From Bacteroidota bacterium (GTDB lineage: Bacteria > Bacteroidota > Bacteroidia > Chitinophagales > Chitinophagaceae): 64,000 nucleotides of DNA. The notes under the pieces were generated by a model. The model had not been told where the DNA came from, searched no databases, and worked only from the letters and a program-made list of their open reading frames with translations. Where the stretch lies: positions 248,001 through 312,000 of the forward strand of contig JAEWKK010000019.1 in NCBI GenBank assembly GCA_023386045.1, in the 5' to 3' direction. The stretch's first letter is position 1, and each line of letters starts with the position of its first letter. This document shows positions 1-7,656 of the stretch, piece by piece. The position numbers and the translations under genes were made by a program.

Positions 1-129
1 ACCTGTGGAAACCACTTCCTGCGGTTCCTGTGAGCGTTCGTTCATCATCATCACACTTCCCTTACCAAAGTCCTTGTCTATCTTGTCTATGGTAAGTTTT
101 AATGCCTTTAATTTTTCAGCGTTTGACAT
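1..129 (-). CDS. recA: RecA recombinase, N-terminal fragment (runs off the left edge)
   Basis: The first 43 codons of a minus-strand gene are present, starting at the ATG at 129. They read MSNAEKLKALKLTIDKIDKD followed by FGKGSVMMM, the standard helix-rich N-terminus of RecA just before the ATPase core. RecA forms filaments on single-stranded DNA, drives homologous recombination and triggers LexA cleavage. The Walker motifs lie beyond the window edge and cannot be checked. No LexA-like box was recognised in the upstream DNA. Confidence 0.93.
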   Translation of the reverse strand, partial: MSNAEKLKALKLTIDKIDKDFGKGSVMMMNERSQEPQEVVSTG

Positions 130-425
130 ATTTGTTGGTTGAAAAGTTAGTTGAACGATGGCCCTAAGTCAGGCTTACGAGCATCTATTCGTAAATTTTG
201 ATTTGTAGGCGAAGCTAATCTTTTTAGCAAAACAAAAGAAGATTTTCAGATGTTTTTTTGGCTAAATATCTGTGAAAGAAAACACTGGTTTTCAGGGTGT
301 TTTTCTTTGCCGGTTTTCATTGGTATGTGTTATGGATTTAATGTCCATTTCCCATAACCTTCTTTTATTACACGCGCTTTAACAGCCACCCTGCCGAATC
401 CTTTTTTTCATTCAGGAACTGCTGT
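130..425. other. Intergenic region between divergent recA and the DUF4920 gene
   Basis: About 300 bases separate the recA start from the promoter of the DUF4920 gene. The stretch is AT-rich and I see no open frame of convincing codon use, no tRNA and no strong hairpin. It should hold the recA promoter, but no exact TAnnTTTG box on the minus strand was found. Confidence 0.5.
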
Positions 426-433
426 TATATTTG
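426..433 (+). promoter_or_regulatory. Bacteroidota -7 promoter box (TATATTTG) of the DUF4920 gene
   Basis: TATATTTG is an exact match to the Bacteroidota housekeeping -7 consensus TAnnTTTG. A T-run (402-408) sits where the -33 TTTG would be. Transcription would start near 438, leaving a leader of about 15 nt before the ATG at 453. Confidence 0.6.
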
Positions 434-452
434 TCTACCATAAAACTTCAAA

Positions 453-932
453 ATGAAAAAGATCTTATTTGCCGCCTTTCTTTTTTGCGCCATTGCCACC
501 CAGGCTCAAGACACTCCTGACAAGGAAAAAGTACAAGCTGCCAAGGGTGTGGTTTATGGAAAAGTATCTGAAGAAAGAAACGTGGTGGCTGTGGATGAAT
601 TAAAAAACAAGCTGGTTGACAATAAATTTGAAGGACAGGTGCAGGGCAAGGTCGCTGAGGTTTGCCAGGCAGAAGGCTGCTGGATCCGCATCCAGAGAAA
701 TGATGGTTCTTCTATGATGGTTCGAGCCAAAGATCACGCCTTCCTGATGCCAGCCAATATTGTTGGAAGAACTGTTGTTATTGAAGGATCTGCAGTGATC
801 AAGGAAGTTACAGAAGAACAGCGCCGCCACTATGCTGAAGACGCCGGAAAATCAAAAGAAGAAATTGCTGCTATCAAGGGTTCTGAAAAAGATGTTCAGT
901 TCTCCGCAAAAGGTGTGAAAGTTTTAGATTAA
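453..932 (+). CDS. DUF4920 domain-containing secreted protein
   Basis: A 159-residue protein with a signal peptide (MKKILFAAFLFCAIATQAQ, cleavage after residue 19) followed by one compact beta-rich domain. The central part, about residues 60-115, carries the DUF4920-type signature: a small beta-barrel with EVCQ-x-x-GCW (two conserved cysteines before an aromatic residue) and a later VVIEG strand. The family is periplasmic or secreted and has no known biochemical role; the paired cysteines suggest a disulfide or metal-binding site, which is inference. An exact promoter box lies 19 nt upstream and a strong terminator follows, so it is probably monocistronic. Confidence 0.82.
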   Translation: MKKILFAAFLFCAIATQAQDTPDKEKVQAAKGVVYGKVSEERNVVAVDELKNKLVDNKFEGQVQGKVAEVCQAEGCWIRIQRNDGSSMMVRAKDHAFLMPANIVGRTVVIEGSAVIKEVTEEQRRHYAEDAGKSKEEIAAIKGSEKDVQFSAKGVKVLD

Positions 933-952
933 TAATCTCTACATTATTGCTG

Positions 953-977
953 AAAGTCCCGCCCACAGCGGGACTTT
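953..977 (+). terminator. Rho-independent-type hairpin after the DUF4920 gene
   Basis: A perfect 10-bp inverted repeat (AAAGTCCCGC / GCGGGACTTT) with a 5-nt loop lies 20 nt after the stop at 932. The T-tract after it is short (CCTGTTTTA), but the GC-rich stem is convincing. Confidence 0.7.
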
Positions 978-1013
978 CCTGTTTTAAACCACTGGCACGG
1001 GATTTTCATTTTC

Positions 1014-1787
1014 ATGGAAGTGTTTAGATCCTTTGCGACCATATCTCTTCTTTTCTTTACGGCCTGCCAGTTACCTGCTGAAAAAAAAGCTAAACAATTA
1101 GAGGCAGATAGTTCGTTAACTGAAATGCTGGCCAATGATTCCAACCTGGCCATTGAACCAGCAGAAGAAAAAATCATTTTACCTGCCCGGGAAAAGATCC
1201 AGGAACCATCAGGAGTTTACCAGACCGTTCTTCCCGGAAATATTGGTCACATCGTTGCCTTCAACAGCGATCATACCTTCCAGCTCCAGGAAAGCTTTGC
1301 TAATGACAGTACCATTGTAATCACAGGAAACTGGTCACCCTCCAATGGATATATCTGGTTGTATAAGGACCAGGTGGTTAGAGCAAGGTACAGGTGGAAG
1401 GGAAAACAACTTGAATATTATAATCCCGCACAAAAAAAGGGTTTCCCAATGAACCCAATGCAGGATATAGCCACTAATACAACCTGGCAAAAGAAAAAAG
1501 ATGAAGGCATTTCGTTTTTCGGCATCGGCAATGAACCTTTCTGGAATGTATCAATTGACAAAAATGACTCACTGAGTTTTCGACTGGCTGACTGGAAGGA
1601 ATCATTAAAGACAGTGGTTGTAAAAAAACAATCGGGAGATAGCCTGTTGTATCATTCAGGTGATTCTATTCATCTTACCATACTGCCTCATTTCTGCAGC
1701 GATGGCATGAGCGATAATGTTTACCGGAACTCGGTAAAAATTCAGTATAAAAAAGAAGTGTTCCGTGGTTGCGGCATGCGTTACTGA
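1014..1787 (+). CDS. Lipoprotein with NlpE-like N-terminal domain and COG3650-like C-terminal domain
   Basis: A 257-residue predicted lipoprotein: a hydrophobic leader ends in FFTAC, giving a lipidated Cys18. Residues about 65-140 resemble the NlpE N-terminal beta-barrel (SGVYQTVLPG... then a repeated pattern of strands ending in LEYY), a fold linked to envelope stress and copper sensing in enterobacteria. Residues about 165-257 match the COG3650 pattern: GNEPFWNVSI near its start, FCSDGMSD in the middle and a terminal RGCG. The two-domain order is known from other Gram-negative lipoproteins. The exact role here is unknown. The stop codon abuts that of the convergent small gene at 1788. Confidence 0.72.
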   Translation: MEVFRSFATISLLFFTACQLPAEKKAKQLEADSSLTEMLANDSNLAIEPAEEKIILPAREKIQEPSGVYQTVLPGNIGHIVAFNSDHTFQLQESFANDSTIVITGNWSPSNGYIWLYKDQVVRARYRWKGKQLEYYNPAQKKGFPMNPMQDIATNTTWQKKKDEGISFFGIGNEPFWNVSIDKNDSLSFRLADWKESLKTVVVKKQSGDSLLYHSGDSIHLTILPHFCSDGMSDNVYRNSVKIQYKKEVFRGCGMRY

Positions 1788-1964
1788 TCAATCTCTTTCA
1801 GTCATTGCTTCTTTATGCTTCTGTTCCAGGTCTGATTCTTCTTCAACATTGGTCGTGCTTTTTTCATCTTCCACGCTTTTTTCGTTGAATGCACTGGAAT
1901 GCCGCTGAGATGTCTGCTCCTTAGGAGCCTGCTCTTTTTCCTTAAGTTTTTTGTCCTTGTCCAT
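1788..1964 (-). CDS. Small highly charged hypothetical protein (58 aa)
   Basis: A short open frame from ATG at 1964 to TGA at 1788 encodes 58 residues rich in Lys, Glu, Asp, Gln and Ser, starting MDKDKKLKEKEQAPKEQ. It has no membrane segment or signal peptide and looks intrinsically disordered. Codon use resembles that of the neighbours, and the stop lies directly against the stop of the convergent lipoprotein gene (1787), an arrangement typical of real genes in this window. No function can be given. Confidence 0.6.
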   Translation of the reverse strand: MDKDKKLKEKEQAPKEQTSQRHSSAFNEKSVEDEKSTTNVEEESDLEQKHKEAMTERD

Positions 1965-2091
1965 GATGAAAACTTTAGTCTTATAAATTTACACCCATTC
2001 TTTCGCGTTCATCAATTTCTTTAATCTGGTGAGGATAGGCAGGAAATAACAAAATTCCTATCTTTCTACGTTTAAACATCAAACCTTAGAA

Positions 2092-2433
2092 ATGAAAAAA
2101 CTGACGATCCCCTTTTTACTGGCAGGCCTTTTTGTATTCCAGTATTGCTCCACTGCTAAAAAAGCTCAAAAAGAACCGGCTAAGATCACTTATGAAGCCA
2201 ATGTTCAATCGATCATCTCCAATAATTGCGCTCCCTGTCATATTCCACCCAATGGCAAACGTGAACCGCTGAATACTTACGATGCAGCCAAAACTCATAT
2301 CGATGAGATCATTACACGCATTCAGAAAAATCCTGGCGAAAAAGGTTTTATGCCTTTCAAGCACGACAAGTTATCTGATTCTACCATCCAGGTATTTGTA
2401 CAATGGAGAACTGATGGATTGCTGGAGAAATAA
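2092..2433 (+). CDS. Small single-haem cytochrome c lipoprotein
   Basis: A 113-residue protein with a lipoprotein-like leader (LLAGLFVFQYC, Cys19; the lipobox is not canonical) followed by one cytochrome c domain. C46-A-P-C49-H50 is the haem c attachment site, and Met in GFMPF is a candidate sixth ligand. The arrangement (haem site early, helix DSTIQVFVQWRTDGLLE at the end) is like the small membrane-attached cytochromes of Bacteroidota. It probably carries electrons in the periplasm. An imperfect -7 box (TATCTTTC, 2059-2066) precedes it. The next minus-strand gene is a two-haem cytochrome, but 0.9 kb of gene-free DNA lies between them. Confidence 0.78.
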   Translation: MKKLTIPFLLAGLFVFQYCSTAKKAQKEPAKITYEANVQSIISNNCAPCHIPPNGKREPLNTYDAAKTHIDEIITRIQKNPGEKGFMPFKHDKLSDSTIQVFVQWRTDGLLEK

Positions 2434-2669
2434 ATCCAGATTGCAGGAGATGAAGAACTAGTTTTTCCAGATACCTGTAATGGAGTTGGTTTCTCTTTCC
2501 CATACAAGGGCTGAAGTTTGTCCAGGCTTTACTGAACGTACCAGCACTGGTTTTGAAATCAACTTCCTTCTTCTCTTATCACTATTGCTTTCACTACGCA
2601 TTTCCATAATCACTGTTTTCATTAGAATTTTGAAAAATCATGCCAATTTTTTAATGGATGATGATCAAA

Positions 2670-2882
2670 AAAAATCCCCACCGTAAAGTGGGGATCAATA
2701 TCAGGCGTTTTGATTTTTAAAGAATTTTCTTTTTCATCGGAACGGACGCCTTTGTTCTTTCAATGGATAGGAATTGTTTTCCCGGAATGGTTTTACAATT
2801 GTTTTCCTTAGGATGATGGTAATGGCTTTACTGGAATAGGACCTTATGGCTTTGCATCGGATTGGATCATAAACCAATCAAT
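2670..2882 (-). ncRNA. Candidate small RNA (about 210 nt) between a promoter box and a terminator
   Basis: On the minus strand an exact -7 box (2896-2889) with a near -33 element at 20-nt spacing is followed, some 190-200 nt later, by a hairpin with an eight-U tail (2675-2694 plus A-run). No frame between them with an ordinary start codon exceeds about ten codons. A 37-codon open stretch exists (2717-2827) but lacks ATG, GTG or TTG near its beginning. The simplest reading is a noncoding transcript; this is inferred from signals alone. Confidence 0.4.
2675..2694 (-). terminator. Minus-strand rho-independent terminator
   Basis: TCCCCAC / GTGGGGA pairs perfectly over 7 bp with a 6-nt loop. The eight A residues just before it on the plus strand form a U-tract for minus-strand transcription, so it ends a transcript coming from the 2700-2900 side. 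Confidence 0.75.
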
Positions 2883-2888
2883 GTATCA

Positions 2889-2896
2889 CAAACTTA
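2889..2896 (-). promoter_or_regulatory. -7 box TAAGTTTG driving the candidate small RNA
   Basis: On the minus strand this is an exact TAnnTTTG. ATTG (2920-2917) lies 20 nt upstream in the -33 position, one mismatch from TTTG. The next minus-strand signal is the terminator at 2694. Confidence 0.5.
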
Positions 2897-3012
2897 CTAC
2901 CTGTCTCTTCAGTAGTCAATCGATTAAATGCCCTAATTATTTTTGATGGTTATTACTTAGAAAAAATATGCAGTGATAGGTCGTAAAAATGATGGCGGGG
3001 TGTTGAATGGAC

Positions 3013-3042
3013 AAAAAAAAAGGCTGGATAGAAATCCTGCCT
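3013..3042 (-). terminator. Minus-strand terminator hairpin with U8 tail
   Basis: A 9-bp stem with one central mismatch (3021-3029 with 3034-3042) and an AGAA loop is followed on the minus strand by eight U residues. It is about 315 nt beyond the stop of the two-haem cytochrome gene, so it may end that transcript or a separate small RNA. Confidence 0.65.
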
Positions 3043-3285
3043 CGTATAAAATCCAATATCCTATGAAAAACCGAAACGAAGATAGGAGACAAGTGCTTAT
3101 CCGGCAATAGGAAAACTACGTGTTTAAAAAAATGGGGAAAACTATTTAGGTGTGATTACCTCCCCGCAAATGATTTTATTTACCCTGCAACCCAATGGCA
3201 GTAAGGCTTTCGGAGAGAAGAAAAGAAATAAGACATATATATCGACTTTACCGGGCAGCAGCAAATAATTATTTTTTATTTACTT

Positions 3286-3340
3286 CCTGGTCCTGCTTTT
3301 ATCATTTCACTAACAAGTGGTGAAGGACCAGGTGATAAAA
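3286..3340. repeat. Two interleaved inverted repeats (mutually exclusive stems)
   Basis: CCTGGTCCT (3286-3294) is the exact inverse of AGGACCAGG (3324-3332), and TTTTATCA (3297-3304) is the exact inverse of TGATAAAA (3333-3340). The order is A-B-A'-B', so the two stems interlock and cannot easily form together. The structure lies just downstream of the minus-strand cytochrome gene (stop 3358). Confidence 0.6.
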
Positions 3341-3357
3341 ACTTACCAATCTTGTTT

Positions 3358-4290
3358 TTAATTTTTTTCAGTTTCTACCGGTTCAAGAGTTTGCAGGAAA
3401 TGATAGATGGCTTTTAATTCATCATCAGTCATACGGCCATAGGAAGCCCAGGGCATATGACTATGTTTTATCAGCTTGCCCATACGAAAGCGCTTGATGA
3501 AGGTTTCCTGCGACCAGTTATAGATCCTGCCGGAAGGATGCGGTGTCAGATTGGGAGTGATCAGTGTAGGCTGACCTTCTTCTTCGAATTTATTTCCACC
3601 TGCCATTGTTTTACCAATGAATTTACCCACGCCATCTCTTTTTGTATGACACTCATTACAGTTAGCAACCACCATAGCCAGGTGACGGCCATAATCTGCG
3701 GTTGTATCTCGCCATACGGCTGAATGAATGGTTTCAGTTGGACTCTCAGGCTTGATGAGGAAGGCCTTGATCACACGTCCCATCAGATTATAATCATGTT
3801 CAGGAACAGCATTCTTTACCGGCTTTGTGGACCTCAGGTAAGAAATGATGGCGGTAAGATCTTCATCACTCATATTCTGAAAAGGCATAAAAGGCAATGC
3901 TGCTTCACCATTCTTTTTTACACCATAGCGCAATAGCCTTGCAAACTCACCATCTGACATATTTCCAATACCTGTTTCAGCATCAGGTGTGATGTTGCGT
4001 ACAAAGAAATTACCAAAAGGAAGATCGAATTTGAGTCCACCACTTAATGGAGGATCCTGACCCAGACTGAGCATGGAATCAACATTCTTCACCGGACTGT
4101 GGCAATCAACGCAATGTGCAGGTCCTAATACCAGGTGCCTGCCCCTGGCGATCATTGCTGAATCTTTAGAAGCTGTAATTGCCGGGTAGGGCGCATCATA
4201 TTTGAGGTGCTGCCTCGACATCACGGTTATCACCAGGCCAACCAGTACGATCAGCAAAATAAGTCCGGTCCATTTAAGGATCTTCTTCAT
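3358..4290 (-). CDS. Membrane-anchored two-haem cytochrome c
   Basis: A 310-residue protein with one N-terminal membrane anchor (residues 7-24) and two cytochrome c domains. Haem sites are C60-V-D-C63-H64 and C211-N-E-C214-H215; each is followed by a Met that could be the axial ligand (ALPFMPFQNM; SHMPWASYG). The pattern ISYLRS and IYHFLQTL at the domain ends is typical of the cytochrome subunits of alcohol/aldehyde dehydrogenases and of similar periplasmic electron carriers. No dehydrogenase gene is adjacent, so its partner is unknown. The ATG at 4290 gives a normal N-terminus. Confidence 0.85.
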   Translation of the reverse strand: MKKILKWTGLILLIVLVGLVITVMSRQHLKYDAPYPAITASKDSAMIARGRHLVLGPAHCVDCHSPVKNVDSMLSLGQDPPLSGGLKFDLPFGNFFVRNITPDAETGIGNMSDGEFARLLRYGVKKNGEAALPFMPFQNMSDEDLTAIISYLRSTKPVKNAVPEHDYNLMGRVIKAFLIKPESPTETIHSAVWRDTTADYGRHLAMVVANCNECHTKRDGVGKFIGKTMAGGNKFEEEGQPTLITPNLTPHPSGRIYNWSQETFIKRFRMGKLIKHSHMPWASYGRMTDDELKAIYHFLQTLEPVETEKN

Positions 4291-4409
4291 GTTTTTGGTT
4301 TTCGAATGGCGAAACTAGCTGCAGGCAAGGGTTTCAGAAACCCTGCTTTGCATGAATTGAATGAACTATTGTATGAAGTGTAAAGGAGATCCTTACCAGG
4401 GTGACAACC

Positions 4410-4448
4410 CAACTTGTGAACTCGTGAACTTGTGAACTTGTAAACTCC
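4410..4448. repeat. Word-repeat tract, family A (8-bp unit TGAACTNG)
   Basis: After ACTTG the DNA reads TGAACTCG, TGAACTTG, TGAACTTG, TAAACTCC in direct succession (4417-4448). The same 8-bp unit appears in inverse orientation at 6497-6535. The tract lies between two divergent genes. Confidence 0.75.
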
Positions 4449-4491
4449 TATTATTCCCTGGCATAATAATATTCCTTTCTTTGTCAAAAAA

Positions 4492-5643
4492 ATGCAACAG
4501 CTGCCGCTTACCGTCCGGAGATCCATAGAACTCCTTGGGGTCTATTTCCTGGGCATGATCATATGGGTTGGTAAAGATGTCATCACTCCCTTGCTGATGG
4601 CTTTTTTCCTGGCGATCATGCTGTTGCCGGTATACCGTTTTTTCAGGCGCAGGAAATTGCCTGAGGGACTGGCGATCTTTTTATCCATTCTTTTCCTCGC
4701 CATTTTGATAGGCTTACTCGTCTGGTTTTTTTCTTCGCAGATCAGCATGCTGGTAAATGATTTTCCCCAGATAAAGCAAAATGTACAGCTCCATTTAACT
4801 ACTTTATCTAAATGGATTGATTCCAGCTTTGGCCTTTCAACGGAAAAACAAACACAAATACTCAATGAGCAAAATGAAAAGCTGCTGAATTATGCAGGCT
4901 CCATGCTGGGTGGTGCGGCTTCTTCCATCACTGGCATCTTTATTTTCATTGGTTTATTGCCGATCTACATCTTCCTTTTTTTGTTTTACAAAAACCTGTT
5001 GATCAGGTTTGTATTCATCTGGTTTCCACAACCCTCGCAACATAAAGTGGAAGAGGTGATCCGCGAAACAGAAGTCATTATAAAAAGTTACCTGACAGGG
5101 CTGCTCATACAGATCACCTATATCACGATATTACTGGGTGGATTGCTCATGGTATTTGGGATCAAACATGCAATACTGATCGGAGCCATCTTTGCCATTC
5201 TGAATTTGATACCATATGTAGGCGCCCTGATCGGAAATATTATTGGCGTCCTTCTTACTTTATCATCCTCACAGGAATTGTGGCCCATAGTTGTAGTTCT
5301 GGGCACGATCGCTTTTGTGCAGTTCCTCGATAATAATATCCTGATGCCCAGAATTGTAGGGTCCAAGGTAAAGATCAATGCCCTGGCCACCATTGTAGGT
5401 GTGATCATAGCCGGAGCCCTTGCCGGAGTTTCTGGCATGTTCCTTTCATTACCTGTAATTGCCGTTTTGAAGATCGTTTTTGACCGTACAGAAAACATGA
5501 AACAGTGGGGTGTATTGCTGGGTGATGAAAGACCCCAAAAAAGTCCCATGCAATTTCCTGTTTTCCGGAAAAGCAGCCAGAAAGTTCAAAAAACCCTGGA
5601 AAAACAGAATAAGATCAAGCCAGCTGATAAAAAAAAGGGATAG
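4492..5643 (+). CDS. AI-2E family (PerM/YhhT-like) membrane permease
   Basis: A 383-residue protein with eight or so membrane segments: two close pairs at the N-terminus (about 12-85), a soluble stretch of roughly 60 residues with amphipathic helices, then segments from about 145 on. The conserved family blocks are visible: GALIGNIIGVLLTL, then FLDNNILMPRIVGSKVKINALATIVGVI and a late GMFLSLPVIAVLK. Members export small molecules or act as ion antiporters; the substrate cannot be told from sequence. The C-terminal 40 residues are basic and cytosolic. A paralogue lies at 47162-48241. The start follows a near promoter box TTTCTTTG (4476-4483). Confidence 0.85.
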   Translation: MQQLPLTVRRSIELLGVYFLGMIIWVGKDVITPLLMAFFLAIMLLPVYRFFRRRKLPEGLAIFLSILFLAILIGLLVWFFSSQISMLVNDFPQIKQNVQLHLTTLSKWIDSSFGLSTEKQTQILNEQNEKLLNYAGSMLGGAASSITGIFIFIGLLPIYIFLFLFYKNLLIRFVFIWFPQPSQHKVEEVIRETEVIIKSYLTGLLIQITYITILLGGLLMVFGIKHAILIGAIFAILNLIPYVGALIGNIIGVLLTLSSSQELWPIVVVLGTIAFVQFLDNNILMPRIVGSKVKINALATIVGVIIAGALAGVSGMFLSLPVIAVLKIVFDRTENMKQWGVLLGDERPQKSPMQFPVFRKSSQKVQKTLEKQNKIKPADKKKG

Positions 5644-5749
5644 AAGGCAGATAAAGTTTCACCCAACTTTAGGAGAGGGAAAGACTGATTGTTTTTGCTA
5701 CCCACTTTAAAAAGACGACCTTCACCGACATCAAAAAATATTTAGTAGT

Positions 5750-6199
5750 ATGGGAAGAGGGATCACATCCGGTAAAAAAGAAAAAGAAAAGAAAAAGGCC
5801 AAACAGCGTCAGGAGAAAGCTGAAAAAATGGAAGAGCGTAAAGCAAATGCCAAAAAAGGCAAGTCGCTTGATGAAATGATGGCCTATATAGATGAGGATG
5901 GGAATCTTTCCTCCACTCCGCCTGATCCTAAGAAAATGAAGGTATTCAATCCGGAGGACATGCAAATTGGTGTTCCAAAACATGTTGCAGGAGAAGATGA
6001 AGATCCGGTTCGCAACGGAAAAGTTTCCTATTTCAATGAATCAAAAGGTTTTGGCTTTATCATTGATGCCATTTCCGGAGAGCGTGTGTTTGTTCATATA
6101 AATGGACTTAGTGAGCGCATTCAGGAAGGTGACAAAGTAAGCTTTGAAGTAGAACAGGGTCCTAAAGGATTGAATGCTGTGAATGTGAAAAAAGGATAA
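5750..6199 (+). CDS. Cold-shock-domain protein with lysine-rich N-terminal extension
   Basis: A 149-residue protein. Residues 1-40 are extremely Lys/Glu-rich (EKEKKKAKQRQEKAEKMEER), 41-85 are acidic and probably disordered, and 86-149 form a complete cold-shock domain with RNP1-like KGFGFI (99-104) and RNP2-like VFVHI (113-117). Classical Csp proteins are only about 67 residues long, so this is the extended type common in Bacteroidota. The expected role is binding single-stranded RNA and resolving structure; the basic tail could add RNA or ribosome affinity (inference). Confidence 0.85.
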   Translation: MGRGITSGKKEKEKKKAKQRQEKAEKMEERKANAKKGKSLDEMMAYIDEDGNLSSTPPDPKKMKVFNPEDMQIGVPKHVAGEDEDPVRNGKVSYFNESKGFGFIIDAISGERVFVHINGLSERIQEGDKVSFEVEQGPKGLNAVNVKKG

Positions 6200-6232
6200 T
6201 TAAGTTAATGGTTGAGTTCTAGATGAAAATAT

Positions 6233-6253
6233 TGCTGTAAAAGCAGCATTTTG
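6233..6253 (+). terminator. Weak hairpin after the cold-shock gene
   Basis: TGCTG / CAGCA (5 bp, 6-nt loop) is followed by TTTTG. The stem is short, so this is only a possible terminator for the gene ending at 6199. Confidence 0.35.
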
Positions 6254-6285
6254 ATGGATTTTTCACTCTTTCAAAAAACACCCTT

Positions 6286-6489
6286 ATGTTTCCTACAGCC
6301 AAACTTCCCCGTTTCATGGAGCATCTGTTCCTGCACTATCGAAATCTCTATACTATTTATAGCGGCCGACTGGTGGAGCTATTTCCCTGCTTTGACGGCT
6401 CAGTAAATAACCTGGCTATTGCAGAAGATAAAAAGACCAGTGAGGAAGAAGATAATTTCCTTTTCAAGTTATGGAGACAGTTTCAGTGA
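6286..6489 (+). CDS. Hypothetical 67-residue protein (uncertain)
   Basis: An open frame from ATG at 6286 to TGA at 6489 encodes 67 residues (MFPTAKLPRFMEHLFLHYRN... FKLWRQFQ) with an acidic middle (KKTSEEED). Base and codon use look like real genes here and no antisense gene competes, but I recognise no family and see no promoter box. It ends eight bases before a word-repeat tract. Confidence 0.35.
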   Translation: MFPTAKLPRFMEHLFLHYRNLYTIYSGRLVELFPCFDGSVNNLAIAEDKKTSEEEDNFLFKLWRQFQ

Positions 6490-6496
6490 GAAATTA

Positions 6497-6535
6497 TAGT
6501 TCACGAGTTCACTAGTTCACTAGTTCACAAGTTGG
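6497..6535. repeat. Word-repeat tract, family A in inverse orientation
   Basis: On the minus strand it reads ACTTG followed by TGAACTAG, TGAACTAG, TGAACTCG, TGAACTA, the same 8-bp unit as at 4410-4448. The third base pair of the TGAACTNG suffix varies while TGAACT is fixed. Confidence 0.75.
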
Positions 6536-6582
6536 AAAAGCAGCAAATTTTACCACTTACTGCTTGTTAATTGAATCGCCGT

Positions 6583-6660
6583 TCATAATCATAAGCGATA
6601 CGCCATATGCTATAAGCTATTTGCCTTCTGACATCTACTATGAACCATGAACTATGAACT
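6583..6660. repeat. Word-repeat tract, families B and C, reaching into a gene end
   Basis: The tract contains CATATGCTATAAGCTATTTGCC-like words (family C) and then ATGAACC, ATGAACT, ATGAACT (family B, 7-bp unit). The last copy overlaps the stop codon of the DUF1206 gene at 6652-6654. Both word types recur together at 52060-52140. Confidence 0.75.
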
Positions 6661-7443
6661 CCCCCCATACCTTGCCCTCACAAAATTGAAAATCCCGTAA
6701 GCAATTACTCCAAGTCCAATTGCTCCGAGAATATAGGAACCATAGGTTTCATTCTCTACCAGCCTGAATGCCTTACCAGTATCACCGGCTTCAGAAGCCT
6801 TACTGAACCAGGCAGCGCGAGCCAGTAAAAAAGAAAGTAAGAGCCAGACCAACCCTCTCGACACATAACCGATCTTTCCAAATTTCAATAAGAGTTTGGC
6901 TTTTTCATCCTGCAAATTCAAACCTTCAATATGTTTTTTGTACTTGCCCGATAAACCATAATGCAGCTGGTAAATACCAATGGCAACAAAAATCAGGGCT
7001 CCTATACCAACAATTATTTCTCCATAAGAATTACTCAGGGCTTCACTCACCCAATGTTGATTGCTGTCACCATCATCTTTGTTTTTGTGCAGGGCCAGTC
7101 CGGCTGCAGTAAACGCCACTGAAGAGTAAGCAAGACCACTGAAAAAATAACGAAGACGCTCCCTACCTTTTTTTGTTTTATCAGTAAAGGCCTGTACAAA
7201 TCTCCAGATACAATAACAGGCAAGTCCTACGGAGATAACAATTAAAAGAAAATTACCTCCTGTATCCTGGAGCCATTCAAAAACTCCATTGCGGCTGGCT
7301 TCCTTTTCATCATGTCCCGCCCATTCAAATGCAGCCATGAAGGCCAGAGCCCCCATAGCAATGTATACAATGCCCTTGGCGACCAGTCCAATACGGCCCA
7401 GTTTATCGACAACCTTTTTTTGTTTGTGGTTCATATGCATCAT
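6652..7443 (-). CDS. DUF1206 family membrane protein
   Basis: A 263-residue inner-membrane protein with six predicted helices arranged as three pairs of about 75 residues each, the internal triplication that defines DUF1206. Each pair starts with a LGRIGLVAKGIVYIAMG- or FGKIGYVSRGLVWLLLS-like motif (Gly-x-x-x-+G-x-V-Y). The function of the family is unknown. The final codons (AGT TCA TAG, Ser-Ser-stop) belong to a word-repeat tract, so the original C-terminus may have been replaced. The start could be Met1, Met2 or Met4. Confidence 0.85.
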   Translation of the reverse strand: MMHMNHKQKKVVDKLGRIGLVAKGIVYIAMGALAFMAAFEWAGHDEKEASRNGVFEWLQDTGGNFLLIVISVGLACYCIWRFVQAFTDKTKKGRERLRYFFSGLAYSSVAFTAAGLALHKNKDDGDSNQHWVSEALSNSYGEIIVGIGALIFVAIGIYQLHYGLSGKYKKHIEGLNLQDEKAKLLLKFGKIGYVSRGLVWLLLSFLLARAAWFSKASEAGDTGKAFRLVENETYGSYILGAIGLGVIAYGIFNFVRARYGGSS

Positions 7444-7656
7444 CCCAGCTTTCCTGCAATTATTATGCAGTGCCAGATGAAGGCGATGGAAGAGATTCCG
7501 TTGTTATAGGATTAGATGCATCACTCTCTCAAAACTGAATTCAATTCAAAGAACCAGATCATTAAAAGCTTTCTCCATTGAAGGCTTACCTTTAGCCGGA
7601 AATCACATTAAGCAAAGAAGTTGCACTACTACGCAACGCTGTATTTAATTTTTCAT

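Larger units (their letters stand above)
2434..3357. other. Gene-poor interval between two cytochrome genes
   Basis: More than 900 bases with no convincing protein gene on either strand. It does contain organised signals on the minus strand: a promoter box, two terminator-type hairpins and a pair of interleaved inverted repeats, listed separately. Together these suggest noncoding RNA rather than empty DNA. Confidence 0.5.

Noticed and set aside
2480..2686. Open frame of 68 codons on the plus strand with a hydrophobic stretch
   Set aside because: Its end runs through a minus-strand terminator hairpin, it has no promoter or family, and codon use is unlike neighbours.
2717..2827. Minus-strand open stretch of 37 codons inside the candidate small RNA
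   Set aside because: No ATG, GTG or TTG near its beginning; the only Met is five codons before the stop.
7621..7656. TTG-start extension of the first RRM protein
   Set aside because: Adds 12 residues before RNP2 that related proteins do not have; ATG at 7657 fits the fold.
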